Source: Ruegeria_B marisflavi
GTDB lineage: Bacteria; Pseudomonadota; Alphaproteobacteria; Rhodobacterales; Rhodobacteraceae
DNA: 64,000 bases
Assembly (NCBI RefSeq): GCF_025673445.1
Contig: NZ_JAOVQN010000003.1
Coordinates: 242,768-306,767 of the forward strand
Reading direction: 5' to 3'
The notes beneath the pieces are model-generated. The model made no database searches, was not told where the DNA came from, and saw nothing but the letters and a program-made list of their open reading frames with translations. Made by a program: the position numbers and the translations under genes. Below, piece after piece: positions 17,608 to 26,984 of the stretch. Positions within the stretch are counted from its first letter, which is position 1, and the number at the start of each line of letters is the position of its first letter.

Positions 17608-17615
17608 CGGCGTGA

Positions 17616-17873
17616 TCAGGCCTTTTCCGACACGAGCTTTTCGATGCCCGCGATGATCGCGGCCACGTTCGAGATATCGAAATCGCTCTGCGTCGGTTCG
17701 TTGGCGTTGAACGGGATCGAGATGTCGAACTCTTCCTCGATGGCAAAGATGCTCTCGACCAGGCCCAGACTGTCGATTCCAAGGTCTTCCAATGTGCTGT
17801 CCGGGCTGACGTCTGACGGTTCCAGAACGGCCTGCTCGGCGATGATGGCGATGACGCGGTCGCTGATGCTCAT
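17616..17873 (-). CDS. Acyl carrier protein of the lipid A cluster
   Basis: An 85-residue acidic protein with the phosphopantetheine site LGIDSLGLVE; Ser in DSL carries the prosthetic group. Sequence differs from housekeeping AcpP, which has DSLDTVEL, so it is a specialised carrier. It sits between lpxD (30-base gap) and fabF. AGGGG precedes the start. A role in delivering hydroxy or long-chain acyl groups to LpxD is inferred from location. Confidence 0.88.
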   Translation of the reverse strand: MSISDRVIAIIAEQAVLEPSDVSPDSTLEDLGIDSLGLVESIFAIEEEFDISIPFNANEPTQSDFDISNVAAIIAGIEKLVSEKA

Positions 17874-17903
17874 TTCAGTCCCCTGTGGTGATCTGGGGCT
17901 GAT

Positions 17904-18995
17904 TTAATCGCTGGAACCGGGTTTGAAAACTGCCTTTTTCAGCGCATCCAGATCCCGCATCAAACGGGGCAGACGCCGCTGTGCCTTGTAGATTTCCGTG
18001 TGTGTTTCCATCTTTACACCGGGATAGCCCATGATCACCCGGCCTGCGGGCACGTTGGACAATATCTTGGTACCGCCGCCCGAAATCACCCCGTCGCCGA
18101 TAAAGATGTTGTCGACCACCCCGGTCTGGCCGCCGAGAACCACGTTGTTGCCGATCTGGACCGAGCCTGACACCCCGGTTTGGCCGCACAGCAGACAGTC
18201 GCGGCCCACGCGGGTGTTATGCCCCACATGAACGAGGTTATCGAGCTTACTGCCATCCCCGATCCGGGTATTGCGAATGGTGCCGTTATCGACAGTGCAA
18301 TTGGCGCCCACCTCGACATCGTCACCGATCTCGACCGAGCCCAGCGAGTGGATGCGGGTCCAGGCTTGCGCCTTGGCCTCGCCCTGATCGCCCAGCGTCT
18401 TGCGGGCGTTTTCGGCCCCCGACACTTCGGGCGTCACAAAGGAGAAACCGTCACCACCGATCCGCGCGCCAGGTTGCGCAATGAAGCGGTCACCGATGGT
18501 CACGCGCGCGCCGATGCTGACCATCTCTCGCAACCAGGCGCCTTGGCCCAACACCGCATCCATCCCGATCACGCAATGCGGCCCGATCACCGCGCCGTCG
18601 CCGATCCGCGCCCGTGCGCCCACGACGCTCAGCGGCCCGATGCGGACATCGGCGCCGATCACAGCGCTGGGGTCGATCACCGCCGAAGGGTGAATCCCCG
18701 GTTCCACCCCCTGACCCGGATCCAGCATCGCCGTCAGACCCGCCATCGCCAGGCGCGGTCGTGGCACCAGGATCGCGGCCTTCAGCCCCATTTCCTGCCA
18801 ATCGGCCCCCGGCCATAACAGCGCCGCGCGGGCCTTGCCCTGCCCCAACGCCTCGGCATATTTCGGCGACATCGCCAGCGCCAGGTCGCCGGGCCCCGCA
18901 TCCGCCGGTTCGGTGGCACGCAGAATGGTCAGGTCAAGATCGCCCTCCGCCTCCATTCCGATGGCAGCGGCGATCTGTGAAATGGTAAAGCGCAT
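17904..18995 (-). CDS. lpxD: UDP-3-O-acylglucosamine N-acyltransferase
   Basis: A 363-residue cytoplasmic enzyme that adds the N-linked hydroxyacyl chain in lipid A synthesis, using acyl-ACP. An N-terminal uridine-binding domain (to about residue 100) leads into a hexapeptide left-handed helix; the catalytic histidine is in VHVGHNTRVG, followed by GGQTGVVDN and GYPGVK. Usually lpxD sits in the bamA-lpxD-fabZ-lpxA cluster. Here it lies with a private ACP and FabF and downstream of an L,D-transpeptidase, 35 bases after its stop. It may be the only LpxD or a second copy; the window cannot tell. Confidence 0.93.
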   Translation of the reverse strand: MRFTISQIAAAIGMEAEGDLDLTILRATEPADAGPGDLALAMSPKYAEALGQGKARAALLWPGADWQEMGLKAAILVPRPRLAMAGLTAMLDPGQGVEPGIHPSAVIDPSAVIGADVRIGPLSVVGARARIGDGAVIGPHCVIGMDAVLGQGAWLREMVSIGARVTIGDRFIAQPGARIGGDGFSFVTPEVSGAENARKTLGDQGEAKAQAWTRIHSLGSVEIGDDVEVGANCTVDNGTIRNTRIGDGSKLDNLVHVGHNTRVGRDCLLCGQTGVSGSVQIGNNVVLGGQTGVVDNIFIGDGVISGGGTKILSNVPAGRVIMGYPGVKMETHTEIYKAQRRLPRLMRDLDALKKAVFKPGSSD

Positions 18996-19030
18996 GAAAC
19001 GGGCCCGTCAGCTGTTGGTGCCCCGCAGAC

Positions 19031-20644
19031 TTACCCCTGAACCGCCGACAGGACCACCCCCGCGCGGCTCATCGCATCCCAAATCTTTGCGTCGCGGCCA
19101 TAGACGTCGCGGCGATAACCGGGAACGCCCCGGCCGTCCACATAAGCGGTGCGATAGATGATATGGACCGGCACGTGCTGGGTCAGGTCCACCTTGGTTT
19201 CCCTGCCCGTGTTCAACACCCCGTGGAAAAAACTCTTGGGGTCGGCCTCTTGTGCGGCCAGCAGCGCATAGGCGAATTCAAACGGCTGCGCCAGCCGGAT
19301 ACAACCATGCGAAAACGCCCGCACCTCGCGGGCGAACAGGTGTTTCTGCGGCGTGTCGTGCAGGTAGATATTGTATTTGTTGGGAAACATGAACTTCACC
19401 AACCCCAGTGCATTGCTCTTGCCCGGTGGTTGGCGCATGGCAAATGGAAAGCTGCGGGTCGAGAACTGGCTGAAATCCACCGCGCTGCGATCCACCCGGC
19501 GGCCCCGGCTGTCTGTGATCTCTAGATGACCGGCCGCATTGGGGTTGTTGCGCAGTTTGGGCAGATACTCCTTAGTGATGATCGAGCGTGGCACGAACCA
19601 GCTCGGATTGATCACCATATGCTCCATCTCGTCAGAGAATTCTGGGCTACGGCGGTCGGATGTGTTCATCCCGATAACGGAACGAGTCTCGAATGTTACA
19701 CGCCCGTGATCGACGATCTTGGCAGTAAAATCGGTCTGGTTGACCAGGATGTGCCGTTCGCCCCGGTCACGCGGCAGCCAGCGCTCGCGCTCCAGCGCGA
19801 CGATCACTGATTTCAGTCGGTCCGCGACCGATTTGTTTATCTCTTCCAACGTGACGTCACCCGCCACCCCATCGGGTTCCAGCCCATGTGCCACCTGGAA
19901 CGCCTGCACCGCCTTCTGAAGCGTCCCGTCATAGCTCGCCGCGGCGCTGCGCTCCATGTAGCCCATCGCGATCAGCCGGTTGCGCAATTGCACGACCCGG
20001 GTTCCCGTGTCGCCCGGCGACAGCTTGCCACCCGGCACCGCCGACCCCCAGCCGCCTGCGGCCAGATCCTGCTCCAGACCCAGCTTGAGCTTCAGAAGCG
20101 CGCGGTACTGGGTTGTCGCCGGCGCCAGGCTGCGCAGGTACCGGCCCGGGTCGGCGGCCTGTACTTCGGTCAGATACTCCTGCGCGCTGCGCCGTTCGAC
20201 CACCCGCACCATGCCCTCGTCGATCTTCGACGGTGTCAGGAACCCGCTTTGGATTTCGCTGGCAAACCGGGCAAAGACACGGCTCATCTCGACCTCGAGC
20301 AGGCCCATGTCCCGCACTGTACGCGCGGTGGCCATTTTCTCCGTCAGCCCTTCGACATCATAGCGCGCCGCAGGCAGCCCGTGGATTTCCGCCATCGAAA
20401 GCGCCTCGATCAGAGCCGCGCGGCGGGCCCGGAACACGTCGCCCTCGCCGGTCCACACCGGCTGATACCCGTTCTGCCGGTAATAGGCACCGATCGCCTC
20501 GTCACCGTAACTTGCTTCAGCCACGGCCTGTTTATAAGCGGTCACCTGCGCCATGGCTCCAGATACCGGCCACACTGCCAGCGCACCGGCCAGAACCGCG
20601 GCGGCCATCAAGGGGCGAAAGCGAAGTCGAAGCGTCGAAGGCAT
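19031..20644 (-). CDS. L,D-transpeptidase with peptidoglycan-binding domain (YcbB/LdtD type)
   Basis: A 537-residue periplasmic enzyme. After a signal peptide (FRPLMAAAVLAGALAVWPVSGAMA) comes a scaffold domain, a PG_binding_1 repeat (PGDTGTRVVQLRNRL to VAGDVTLEEIN) and a YkuD catalytic domain with INPSWFVPRSI, LHDTPQKHLF and the active-site SHGCIRL motif with its nucleophile Cys. It makes 3-3 peptidoglycan crosslinks and resembles E. coli YcbB in size and order. The frame from 20782 adds 46 residues without a signal. It heads the ldt-lpxD-acp-fabF run. Confidence 0.92.
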   Translation of the reverse strand: MPSTLRLRFRPLMAAAVLAGALAVWPVSGAMAQVTAYKQAVAEASYGDEAIGAYYRQNGYQPVWTGEGDVFRARRAALIEALSMAEIHGLPAARYDVEGLTEKMATARTVRDMGLLEVEMSRVFARFASEIQSGFLTPSKIDEGMVRVVERRSAQEYLTEVQAADPGRYLRSLAPATTQYRALLKLKLGLEQDLAAGGWGSAVPGGKLSPGDTGTRVVQLRNRLIAMGYMERSAAASYDGTLQKAVQAFQVAHGLEPDGVAGDVTLEEINKSVADRLKSVIVALERERWLPRDRGERHILVNQTDFTAKIVDHGRVTFETRSVIGMNTSDRRSPEFSDEMEHMVINPSWFVPRSIITKEYLPKLRNNPNAAGHLEITDSRGRRVDRSAVDFSQFSTRSFPFAMRQPPGKSNALGLVKFMFPNKYNIYLHDTPQKHLFAREVRAFSHGCIRLAQPFEFAYALLAAQEADPKSFFHGVLNTGRETKVDLTQHVPVHIIYRTAYVDGRGVPGYRRDVYGRDAKIWDAMSRAGVVLSAVQG

Positions 20645-21005
20645 GTGGTGTTTCCCTGAAACCAAGTCGTTATTTTCAATAGCCGAAGGAGGTTCTGAAA
20701 TTCTCCTAAGAACCGGGTAACAAAGTCCATTCACAATTTTTTTAGGTCCCCAAATCTCATCCTGTCTGATGCGCGGATGCATCGCAACAGCCCGGCCGCC
20801 CCGTCGCCCTGGCCGAGAATAGAGGAGTTTGCATCACCTGTTTGGGCGAAAAACTGCCGAAATTTCCCCTTCAACCTCAAGTTTCTGAAAGAATTCTTGG
20901 CGAACGAATCCCTCTGTGCCATAAAAACCGCCATCTGGGGATGGGAATTAACAATGTACGCGTAACATCGTGTGCAGGCAGGATACGTACGGGACAAAAA
21001 GTCAG
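20645..21005. other. Divergent promoter region of ldt and the DUF882 peptidase
   Basis: A 361-base stretch with lower GC than its neighbours and no supported gene. It should hold the promoters and leaders of both envelope genes. I see no clear operator palindrome or hairpin. Confidence 0.5.
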
Positions 21006-21575
21006 ATGACGGAAACCAGTTCTTCGGGCCTTTCAAGGCGCGCACTTTTACGGGCCTTTGCCGCAACAGCTGTTACAGCCGCTCCAACCTACTCCATGGC
21101 CGCAGGGTTCCTGCGCGGTGGTGGCGACATACGCCGCATCCGTATGTACTCGGGCCGCACGGGCGAGCGGATCGATATGGTCTACTGGATTGACGGTGAT
21201 TACATCAAGGACGCGGTCAAAGAGATCAACTTTTTCATGCGCGACTGGAGAGTAGATCAGGTCAAGACCATGGATCTGCGCACGATTGACATCATGGCAG
21301 CATCTCACAACCTTCTTGATGTGAGCGAACCCTACATGCTGTTGTCGGGCTACCGTAGCCCGCAAACCAATGCGATGTTGCGAAGCAAGTCCCGCGGTGT
21401 GGCCCGCAACTCTCTGCATATGCAGGGTCAGGCCGCAGACCTTCGGCTGGCATCACGGTCCGTAAGCCAGGTGGCCAACGCTGCAGCCTCCTGCCGGGCA
21501 GGTGGTGTCGGTAAATACTATCGGTCAAATTTCGTGCACATGGATTGCGGCGACATCCGCACCTGGGGCGGCTGA
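21006..21575 (+). CDS. YcbK-like DUF882 peptidase (M15 family), Tat-exported
   Basis: A 189-residue protein with a twin-arginine signal (SRRALLRAFAATAVTAAP) and a peptidase M15A/DUF882 domain. Zinc ligands typical of the family are visible: SGYRSPQTNAML leads to SLHMQGQAADLR (His and Asp), and NFVHMDCGDIRTWGG supplies the second histidine. Relatives such as MepK cut 3-3 peptidoglycan crosslinks. Being divergent from an L,D-transpeptidase that makes those crosslinks, it may be its counter-enzyme; this is an inference. The ribosome site is weak. Confidence 0.85.
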   Translation: MTETSSSGLSRRALLRAFAATAVTAAPTYSMAAGFLRGGGDIRRIRMYSGRTGERIDMVYWIDGDYIKDAVKEINFFMRDWRVDQVKTMDLRTIDIMAASHNLLDVSEPYMLLSGYRSPQTNAMLRSKSRGVARNSLHMQGQAADLRLASRSVSQVANAAASCRAGGVGKYYRSNFVHMDCGDIRTWGG

Positions 21576-21635
21576 AAACTGGTTTCAGCCTTACAGGTTT
21601 GCACCCCCGTACATCCGTGCAGGGGTATTGTTTTT
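21570..21635 (+). terminator. Terminator region after the DUF882 gene
   Basis: GGCTGAAA/TTTCAGCC (21570-21590) overlaps the stop codon, and a second weaker stem ACCCC/GGGGT (21603-21626) is followed by a T-rich tract at 21628-21635. Confidence 0.55.
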
Positions 21636-21798
21636 CCAAAGGATTGTTATCCTCAGACCAAATCACAATTGCCATCTCAAATCAGACCCTCACCGCCGAT
21701 GTAACACCAGTGAGGTTCTGGTAAACACGTATTCAGTAGCGAAGCAGTGCCGGCCCCAAGCCGTTTTTGCAGATCACGCCGGTTTCGAACCCGTGCCG

Positions 21799-22584
21799 TC
21801 AAGACTGGATTCGTCCGCCCATTCCTTCCGTTGTCTTCATCCAACCCAAGCTCGCGTCCGTATCACCATCTGGCTTGTACTCTGCGCCCAAGGGCTCGGC
21901 ATAGCCAAGGTCAGCAATTGTCCTGAAGATATGATCATAGGCCACCTCGCCCCGGTCGGGTGGACCCCGGTCCGGAACCGATGCGAACTGGATATGGCCA
22001 ATCAGAGGGAGTAGGTTCTTCAGGCGGCGGGTCAGGTCGCCCTCCATCACCTGGACATGGTAGCAATCGAACATCAGTTTCAGGTTCGGTGCTCCGACCT
22101 CTTCGATGATCGTGACGGATTGATCCGTCGTGGTCAGGAAATAGCCGGATGCGTCATAACGGTTGAGCGGTTCGATCAGGATGGTCAGCCCATAGCGGTT
22201 GGCAATTTTACAGGCGAAGCGCAGGTTTCCGATGAAACAGCGATGCGCCTCGGGTCCGCTTGCAAACCCGGCCATAACGTGGATCTTCCGCGCTTCGATC
22301 GCACAGGCATAGTCCACAGCCTCTTCAATGGCGGCGCGCGCCTCGGCCTCGCGTCCGGGCAGCGCCGCCAGCCCGTTTTCCCCTGCCGCGACATTGCCGC
22401 GGCGCGTGTTCAACCCCAGCATGGGCAGGCCGGTTTCGACCAGCGCCTCCGCGACCTCGGTCGCCGGTGTTTCATAGGGCCAGTGGCATTCCACGGCTGC
22501 GAACCCGGCAGAACGCGCCGCCCGGATCGCATCCGGCATGCCGCGATCGGTCCAGAGAAATCCCAGATTGGCCGAAAACTTCAT
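21799..22584 (-). CDS. Hydroxypyruvate isomerase / 2-oxo-tetronate isomerase family
   Basis: A 261-residue xylose-isomerase-like TIM barrel. MKFSANLGFLWTDR, the LIEPLNRYDASGYFL strand with its glutamate, LMFDCYHVQVMEGD and IQFASVPDRGPPDRGE follow Hyi and OtnI, including the metal-binding Glu, Asp, His and Glu. Located six bases after a threonate dehydrogenase-like gene, OtnI (2-oxo-tetronate isomerase) is the more likely role, in breakdown of four-carbon acid sugars. The kinase OtnK and aldolase OtnC are not in the window. Confidence 0.82.
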   Translation of the reverse strand: MKFSANLGFLWTDRGMPDAIRAARSAGFAAVECHWPYETPATEVAEALVETGLPMLGLNTRRGNVAAGENGLAALPGREAEARAAIEEAVDYACAIEARKIHVMAGFASGPEAHRCFIGNLRFACKIANRYGLTILIEPLNRYDASGYFLTTTDQSVTIIEEVGAPNLKLMFDCYHVQVMEGDLTRRLKNLLPLIGHIQFASVPDRGPPDRGEVAYDHIFRTIADLGYAEPLGAEYKPDGDTDASLGWMKTTEGMGGRIQS

Positions 22585-22590
22585 ATAACC

Positions 22591-23487
22591 TTACCCTTCG
22601 CCCGGAAGGGTAAGCCCAGCGTTGCGGGCATAGACCTTGGCCACAGCGGCGTCATCCTCGGCCCCTAGCCCCATCCCTGCCGCCGCCAGAAACTGCTGCA
22701 TCGCAGCAGCCGTGATCGGCGCCCCGAACTCTGCCTTGCGCGCGATATCCAGCACGATGCCTAGGTCCTTGGGCCAGATGTTCACCGAGCTATGCGGCGC
22801 GTAATCCCCCGCCACGATATGCGGCGCACGGTTTTCCAGCATCCAGCTGGTGCCGGCGCATTTGCTGATCACGTCGAGGAACTGATCAGGTGCGATGCCT
22901 TGGGTCATGCCAAAGGTCAGCGCCTCAGCCATGGCGGCGATATGCACCCCCGCCAGCATCTGGTTCACTGCCTTCATGGCACTACCCGCACCAGCTCCAT
23001 CGCCCAATTCAAAGACAGTTTCGGCAATAGTTGATAACAGCGGGCGCGCAGCAGCAAAGGCCGCGGGCTTTCCCGAAGCCATAACGCTGAGCCGCCCTTC
23101 GGCGGCCTTGACCGACCCGCCCGAAATCGGCGCATCGAGGTAGTAAACACCATGTTCGCCACAGCGGGCTTCCATCTCGCGGGCGAAATCCGGTGGCACG
23201 GTCGCGCAGGACAGGATCACGGCGCCGCTCTTGAGTTGCGGTGCAACTCCGTCAGCCCCGAAAAGAACCGTTTCGGTTTGGGCCGCATTCAGCACCACAA
23301 CGGCAACCGCATCCAGAGTTCCCGCGATTTCGGGCATTGCACAGGTCTGACCGCCCTGGGCGCGAAACCGGGCAACTTGTTCTTCATTGACGTCAAAACC
23401 CCAGACCTGGTGTCGGCCACGTAACGCCGAAATGGCGATGCCATAGCCCATGGACCCAAGTCCAATCACGGCAACCTTTTGCGTCAA
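22591..23487 (-). CDS. ltnD: L-threonate dehydrogenase-like NAD-dependent oxidoreductase
   Basis: A 298-residue member of the beta-hydroxyacid dehydrogenase family. The N-terminal Rossmann motif is AVIGLGSMGYGIA, substrate loop DAPISGGSVKAAEG, and catalytic lysine KAVNQML with the GTSWMLENR region, matching L-threonate dehydrogenases (2-oxidising) rather than 3-hydroxyisobutyrate dehydrogenases. The start is a TTG at 23487 with a GAGGGG site just upstream; no in-frame ATG fits. It is 27 bases downstream of ppk2 and upstream of the isomerase. Confidence 0.8.
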   Translation of the reverse strand: MTQKVAVIGLGSMGYGIAISALRGRHQVWGFDVNEEQVARFRAQGGQTCAMPEIAGTLDAVAVVVLNAAQTETVLFGADGVAPQLKSGAVILSCATVPPDFAREMEARCGEHGVYYLDAPISGGSVKAAEGRLSVMASGKPAAFAAARPLLSTIAETVFELGDGAGAGSAMKAVNQMLAGVHIAAMAEALTFGMTQGIAPDQFLDVISKCAGTSWMLENRAPHIVAGDYAPHSSVNIWPKDLGIVLDIARKAEFGAPITAAAMQQFLAAAGMGLGAEDDAAVAKVYARNAGLTLPGEG

Positions 23488-23514
23488 TTGTCTGCCCCTC
23501 TCGTGGTGTTGTGC

Positions 23515-24342
23515 CTATTCTGTCCGTGACCGCAGGCTGTCGATCAGTTCACGTTCGACATTCAGGTGTTTGCCTGCCGCGTCAAGCGTGCGATGGTCCA
23601 GATGCTGCGGATCAAGATCAACCCCCTTGGCCAGAGTCTTTGCCACCGCGTCCAGTGCGGCAATGCGGGCGTATTTCTTGTGATTGGCCGGAATCAAGGT
23701 CCAGGGGGCGATCCGGGTCGAGGTTTTGGCAAACATTTCGTTTACCGCCTCCTCGGTTTCGCTCCAGCGGGCGCGATTGCGAAAATCCTCATAGGTCAAC
23801 TTCCACCTTTTGAGCGGGTTGCGGAGCCGTTCTTCGAACCGCCGCATCTGCTCGTCCGGCGAGATATGGAAGAACAGCTTGACGATCCGGGTGCCGTCAT
23901 CAATCAGCATCCGCTCGAACTCGTTGATCTCGCGGTAGGCCGCCCGCCATCGGTGTTCGGGCGTCAAATGTTCGATCCGCTCGACCATGACCCGGCCGTA
24001 CCAGCTGCGATCAAAGGCGCTGATCGCGCCTTCGGGCGGCAGACGTTCCCAGAATCTCAACAGGTAATGGCGATTGAGATAGTAGTTGCGCGGCGCCCCG
24101 ACCGGCCAGACCTTGAAACTGCGCGGATCAAGCGCCTGGCTGATCCGGCGAATGGCGCCCCCCTTGCCTGCTGCATCCCACCCCTCGAATACCAGAACGG
24201 CCTTGTGCCCGTGAAAAAGGTAAGCCTGCTGGATGCGTGACAGTTTCAACTGCAACTTTGCCAACTGATCCAGGTACCGGGCCTTGGGGATCGTCAGTGT
24301 CAGATCCGCATCAGTCAGGCTGAGTGTCTGTTTCGCTTTCAT
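23515..24342 (-). CDS. ppk2: Polyphosphate kinase 2
   Basis: A 275-residue cytoplasmic P-loop kinase that transfers phosphate between polyphosphate and nucleotides. Walker A is EGWDAAGKGGAI, Walker B DRSWYGRV, and the lid region with RFEERLRNPLKRWK follows; RAPWT-like APWTLIPANHKKYAR is conserved. Length fits single-domain PPK2. The start at 24342 has AGGCGG upstream; the 24495 frame extends into the upstream gene. Direction (ADP or GDP use) cannot be read from sequence. It lies in a codirectional block with an unrelated oxidoreductase upstream, 61 bases away. Confidence 0.93.
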   Translation of the reverse strand: MKAKQTLSLTDADLTLTIPKARYLDQLAKLQLKLSRIQQAYLFHGHKAVLVFEGWDAAGKGGAIRRISQALDPRSFKVWPVGAPRNYYLNRHYLLRFWERLPPEGAISAFDRSWYGRVMVERIEHLTPEHRWRAAYREINEFERMLIDDGTRIVKLFFHISPDEQMRRFEERLRNPLKRWKLTYEDFRNRARWSETEEAVNEMFAKTSTRIAPWTLIPANHKKYARIAALDAVAKTLAKGVDLDPQHLDHRTLDAAGKHLNVERELIDSLRSRTE

Positions 24343-24403
24343 CGTCCGCCTTGCGCCTTTGGCGCGTTTCCGCGGCCCAGTCTTTGCGCCCTGCGCCCGG
24401 AAA

Positions 24404-26830
24404 TCAAGTGTCGAGCGCCCGTAACCGACGGTTATCTGGGTCATAGGGGCTGACCGGGATGACCCGAGCAGGAACATCCAACCCGATGATATCAATACTC
24501 ACGGCGGTTCCGACGGCTGCTTGCTCTGGCAGCACATAAGCCAGTGCCAGGTTCAGGCCCGTCCGATGCCCCCAATCGCCCGAGGTTACAGCGCCCACCA
24601 CCCTGCCCGCCACCATGACGCTGGCGCCTGCATGGGCCGGGGCCATGTCCGTTTCCACCGCGAGTGTGACAAGTTGCCTGCGTTCCGCCGATCCGAGTCT
24701 CGCCATCAAAGCGTGTTTGCCCAGGAACGCCTTGTCCAGATCCACGAACCGGCCAAGCCCCGCCTCAAATGGATCGAACTCGGTGATCAGATCCGCCTTC
24801 CAGTGAAGATAGCCTTTTTCAAGACGCATCGATTCTATGGCGCGAGAACCGAAAAGGCACATGTCATGTTCGGCACCGGCAGCACGTAACGCGCGCCAGA
24901 CCGACAGACTCTGCGATATGGGAACATGGATCTCAAACGCTTCCTCGCCCGAGTAGCTGACCGCCATAACAACCGCCGCCGCGATACCGACATGAGCGCG
25001 CCGAACCGATAACCAGGGAAAGGCGGAGGCTGACCAATCGCCCCGCGCCACCGACCCCAAAACAGCGCGCGCCTTGGGACCTGCAAGGAGAAGTATGGTC
25101 ATCTCGTTGGTCAAGGCGCGCAAGGAAACATTGCCATCCTTGGGCAGATGTGCCGACAACCAATCGAAATCGTGCCACTCGGCCGCTGCGGCAGATCCAT
25201 ACCAGATCGTATCTTCGTCCAGCCAGGCCAGCGTTGCCTCGGATTTGATGCAACCCTTGTCATTGAGCAGATAGGTCAACCCGACCCGCCCTGCGCGTCG
25301 CGGCAATTTTCCACAGACGAGCCCGTCCAGCCATTCCCGCGCCCCAGACCCGGTGATCTCGATCCGGTTAAACCCGTTGACTTCCGTCAGGCCAACACCG
25401 GATTGCACCGCGGCAACGTCCCGTGCGAGAACATCGAACGTTTCGTTGAACCGGAAATCATGGGTTTCCTTGAACGCCGCGTCAGGGCGGATATAGGCCA
25501 GCCGCTCCCATCCGTTCACCACGTCGAACACCGCGCCTTCGGCTTCCAGCACCGGATAGAGCGGCGTCGTCTTTACTGGCCGTCCCGCCGGGCGATGTTC
25601 GTGCGGGAAATGGAACCGGAACTCGTTCTGATAGTCCTCGATCGCCTTCAGCGCAGTCAGTTCGGCGGTCCCGTGGGCCGTGAAACGGCGCGGATCCAGT
25701 ATCCAGGTATCGTAACAGGCCTCGCCATGCACGATCATCTGCGCCAGCAGCCAGCCATGGCCGCCGCCTTCGCCCAAGCCGGCGCGCAGCCCAATGATGC
25801 AGAACGCATTGCGCTTGCCAGGGACCGGCCCCACCAAGGGCGCCCCGTCGATCGTATAGGTGATCGGGCCATTGATGACGGTGTGAATGCCCACTTCTCC
25901 CAACGCGGGAATGCGCGCCACGGCCCCTTCGAACACGTCTGCCACCCGGTCCAAATCGTCCGGGCAAAGCGCATTGACGAAATGCGGGTCAATGCCGTCC
26001 ATGCCCCAGGTTCGGCACTTCTGTTCGTAGAAGCCGACCAGCAACCCGTTCTTTTCCTGGCGGCAATAGAAATCGTCAATCGGACAGCGGATCAGCGGCA
26101 TCCGGTGACCTGCGTCGCGAATGGCCGGGATTTCCTCGGTCAGCAAGTACTGATGCTCCATCGAGGCCACCGGATGATGCACGCCCATCATCGCGCCCAC
26201 CTCGTTCACCCGATAACCGCAGGCGTTCACCACGATTTCGACGTGGATATCGCCATGGGGCGTGCTGACGATCCAGCTGTCGTCAGGCAATTGCCGCAGG
26301 GCGGTCACCGGTGTCTGGCGATGCACCTCGGCCCCCGCTTTGCGGGCCCGCCGAACCAGCGCCTGACACAGCTGCGCCGGGTCGATATCGCCATCCAGCG
26401 GATCCCACAGCCCGCCCAGCAGGTTACCTTGGGTGATCAGCGGATGACGCCGCGCACATTCTACGGCGTCGATCACCTCGAACTCCACCCCCATGCCCCG
26501 CGCCATCGAGGCAAAGTGGCGATAACCCTCCATGACCCGTTCGGTATTGGCCAGACGGATGCCGCCATCGCCATGGTGATAGGTGATCGGATAGTCCGGG
26601 TCCTCGGCCAGTTCCTTGTAGAGCCGGATCGAATAAGATTTCAGCCCCACCATGGTCTGGTTCATGCCGAAATTGGTCACCTGCGCCGCCGAATGCCAGG
26701 TGGTGCCCGAGGTCAATTCGTTCCGCTCCAACAGCATCACATCCGACCAGCCCTCCTGCGTCAGATGATAGAGCGTCGAACAGCCAGCGATGCCGCCCCC
26801 GATCACCACGACTCGTGCCGATGTCCGCAT
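24404..26830 (-). CDS. FAD-dependent dimethylglycine/sarcosine dehydrogenase-like protein with GcvT domain
   Basis: An 808-residue two-part enzyme. Residues about 5-385 form a DAO-type FAD domain (VVVIGGGIAGCST); His46 in SGTTWHSA is at the place where dimethylglycine dehydrogenases bind FAD covalently. A linker leads to a GcvT-like tetrahydrofolate domain (about 430-800) with GLTEVNGFNRIEITG, SYSGEEAFEIHVP and RLEKGYLHWKADL. Such enzymes oxidatively demethylate N-methyl compounds and pass the carbon to folate. GGGAGGG precedes the ATG at 26830. The folate C1 genes at 27-29 kb support a methylamine or betaine route; the substrate is unknown. Confidence 0.87.
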   Translation of the reverse strand: MRTSARVVVIGGGIAGCSTLYHLTQEGWSDVMLLERNELTSGTTWHSAAQVTNFGMNQTMVGLKSYSIRLYKELAEDPDYPITYHHGDGGIRLANTERVMEGYRHFASMARGMGVEFEVIDAVECARRHPLITQGNLLGGLWDPLDGDIDPAQLCQALVRRARKAGAEVHRQTPVTALRQLPDDSWIVSTPHGDIHVEIVVNACGYRVNEVGAMMGVHHPVASMEHQYLLTEEIPAIRDAGHRMPLIRCPIDDFYCRQEKNGLLVGFYEQKCRTWGMDGIDPHFVNALCPDDLDRVADVFEGAVARIPALGEVGIHTVINGPITYTIDGAPLVGPVPGKRNAFCIIGLRAGLGEGGGHGWLLAQMIVHGEACYDTWILDPRRFTAHGTAELTALKAIEDYQNEFRFHFPHEHRPAGRPVKTTPLYPVLEAEGAVFDVVNGWERLAYIRPDAAFKETHDFRFNETFDVLARDVAAVQSGVGLTEVNGFNRIEITGSGAREWLDGLVCGKLPRRAGRVGLTYLLNDKGCIKSEATLAWLDEDTIWYGSAAAAEWHDFDWLSAHLPKDGNVSLRALTNEMTILLLAGPKARAVLGSVARGDWSASAFPWLSVRRAHVGIAAAVVMAVSYSGEEAFEIHVPISQSLSVWRALRAAGAEHDMCLFGSRAIESMRLEKGYLHWKADLITEFDPFEAGLGRFVDLDKAFLGKHALMARLGSAERRQLVTLAVETDMAPAHAGASVMVAGRVVGAVTSGDWGHRTGLNLALAYVLPEQAAVGTAVSIDIIGLDVPARVIPVSPYDPDNRRLRALDT

Positions 26831-26984
26831 GAAGCCCTCCCGCGTTTTGCGTCAGGGAACAGGCGGCGCTGATTTCCGTCAATCGAAGAGGCGCGGATTT
26901 GCAAAGAGCGCATGTTGTTTCGGAAAAACGAAACCTCATGGCTTCTTTCTGGTTTGAAATACGCTGGGATAGAGCTTCAAAATG

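Noticed and set aside
21773..21795. tRNA-like T-arm sequence containing GGTTTCGAACCC
   Set aside because: The flanking bases do not form the five-pair stem, and no acceptor or anticodon arms can be built; it lies beside the isomerase stop.
25148..26872. 574-residue plus-strand frame opposite the GcvT-type oxidoreductase
   Set aside because: No domain; antisense shadow of an 808-residue protein with clear FAD and GcvT motifs.
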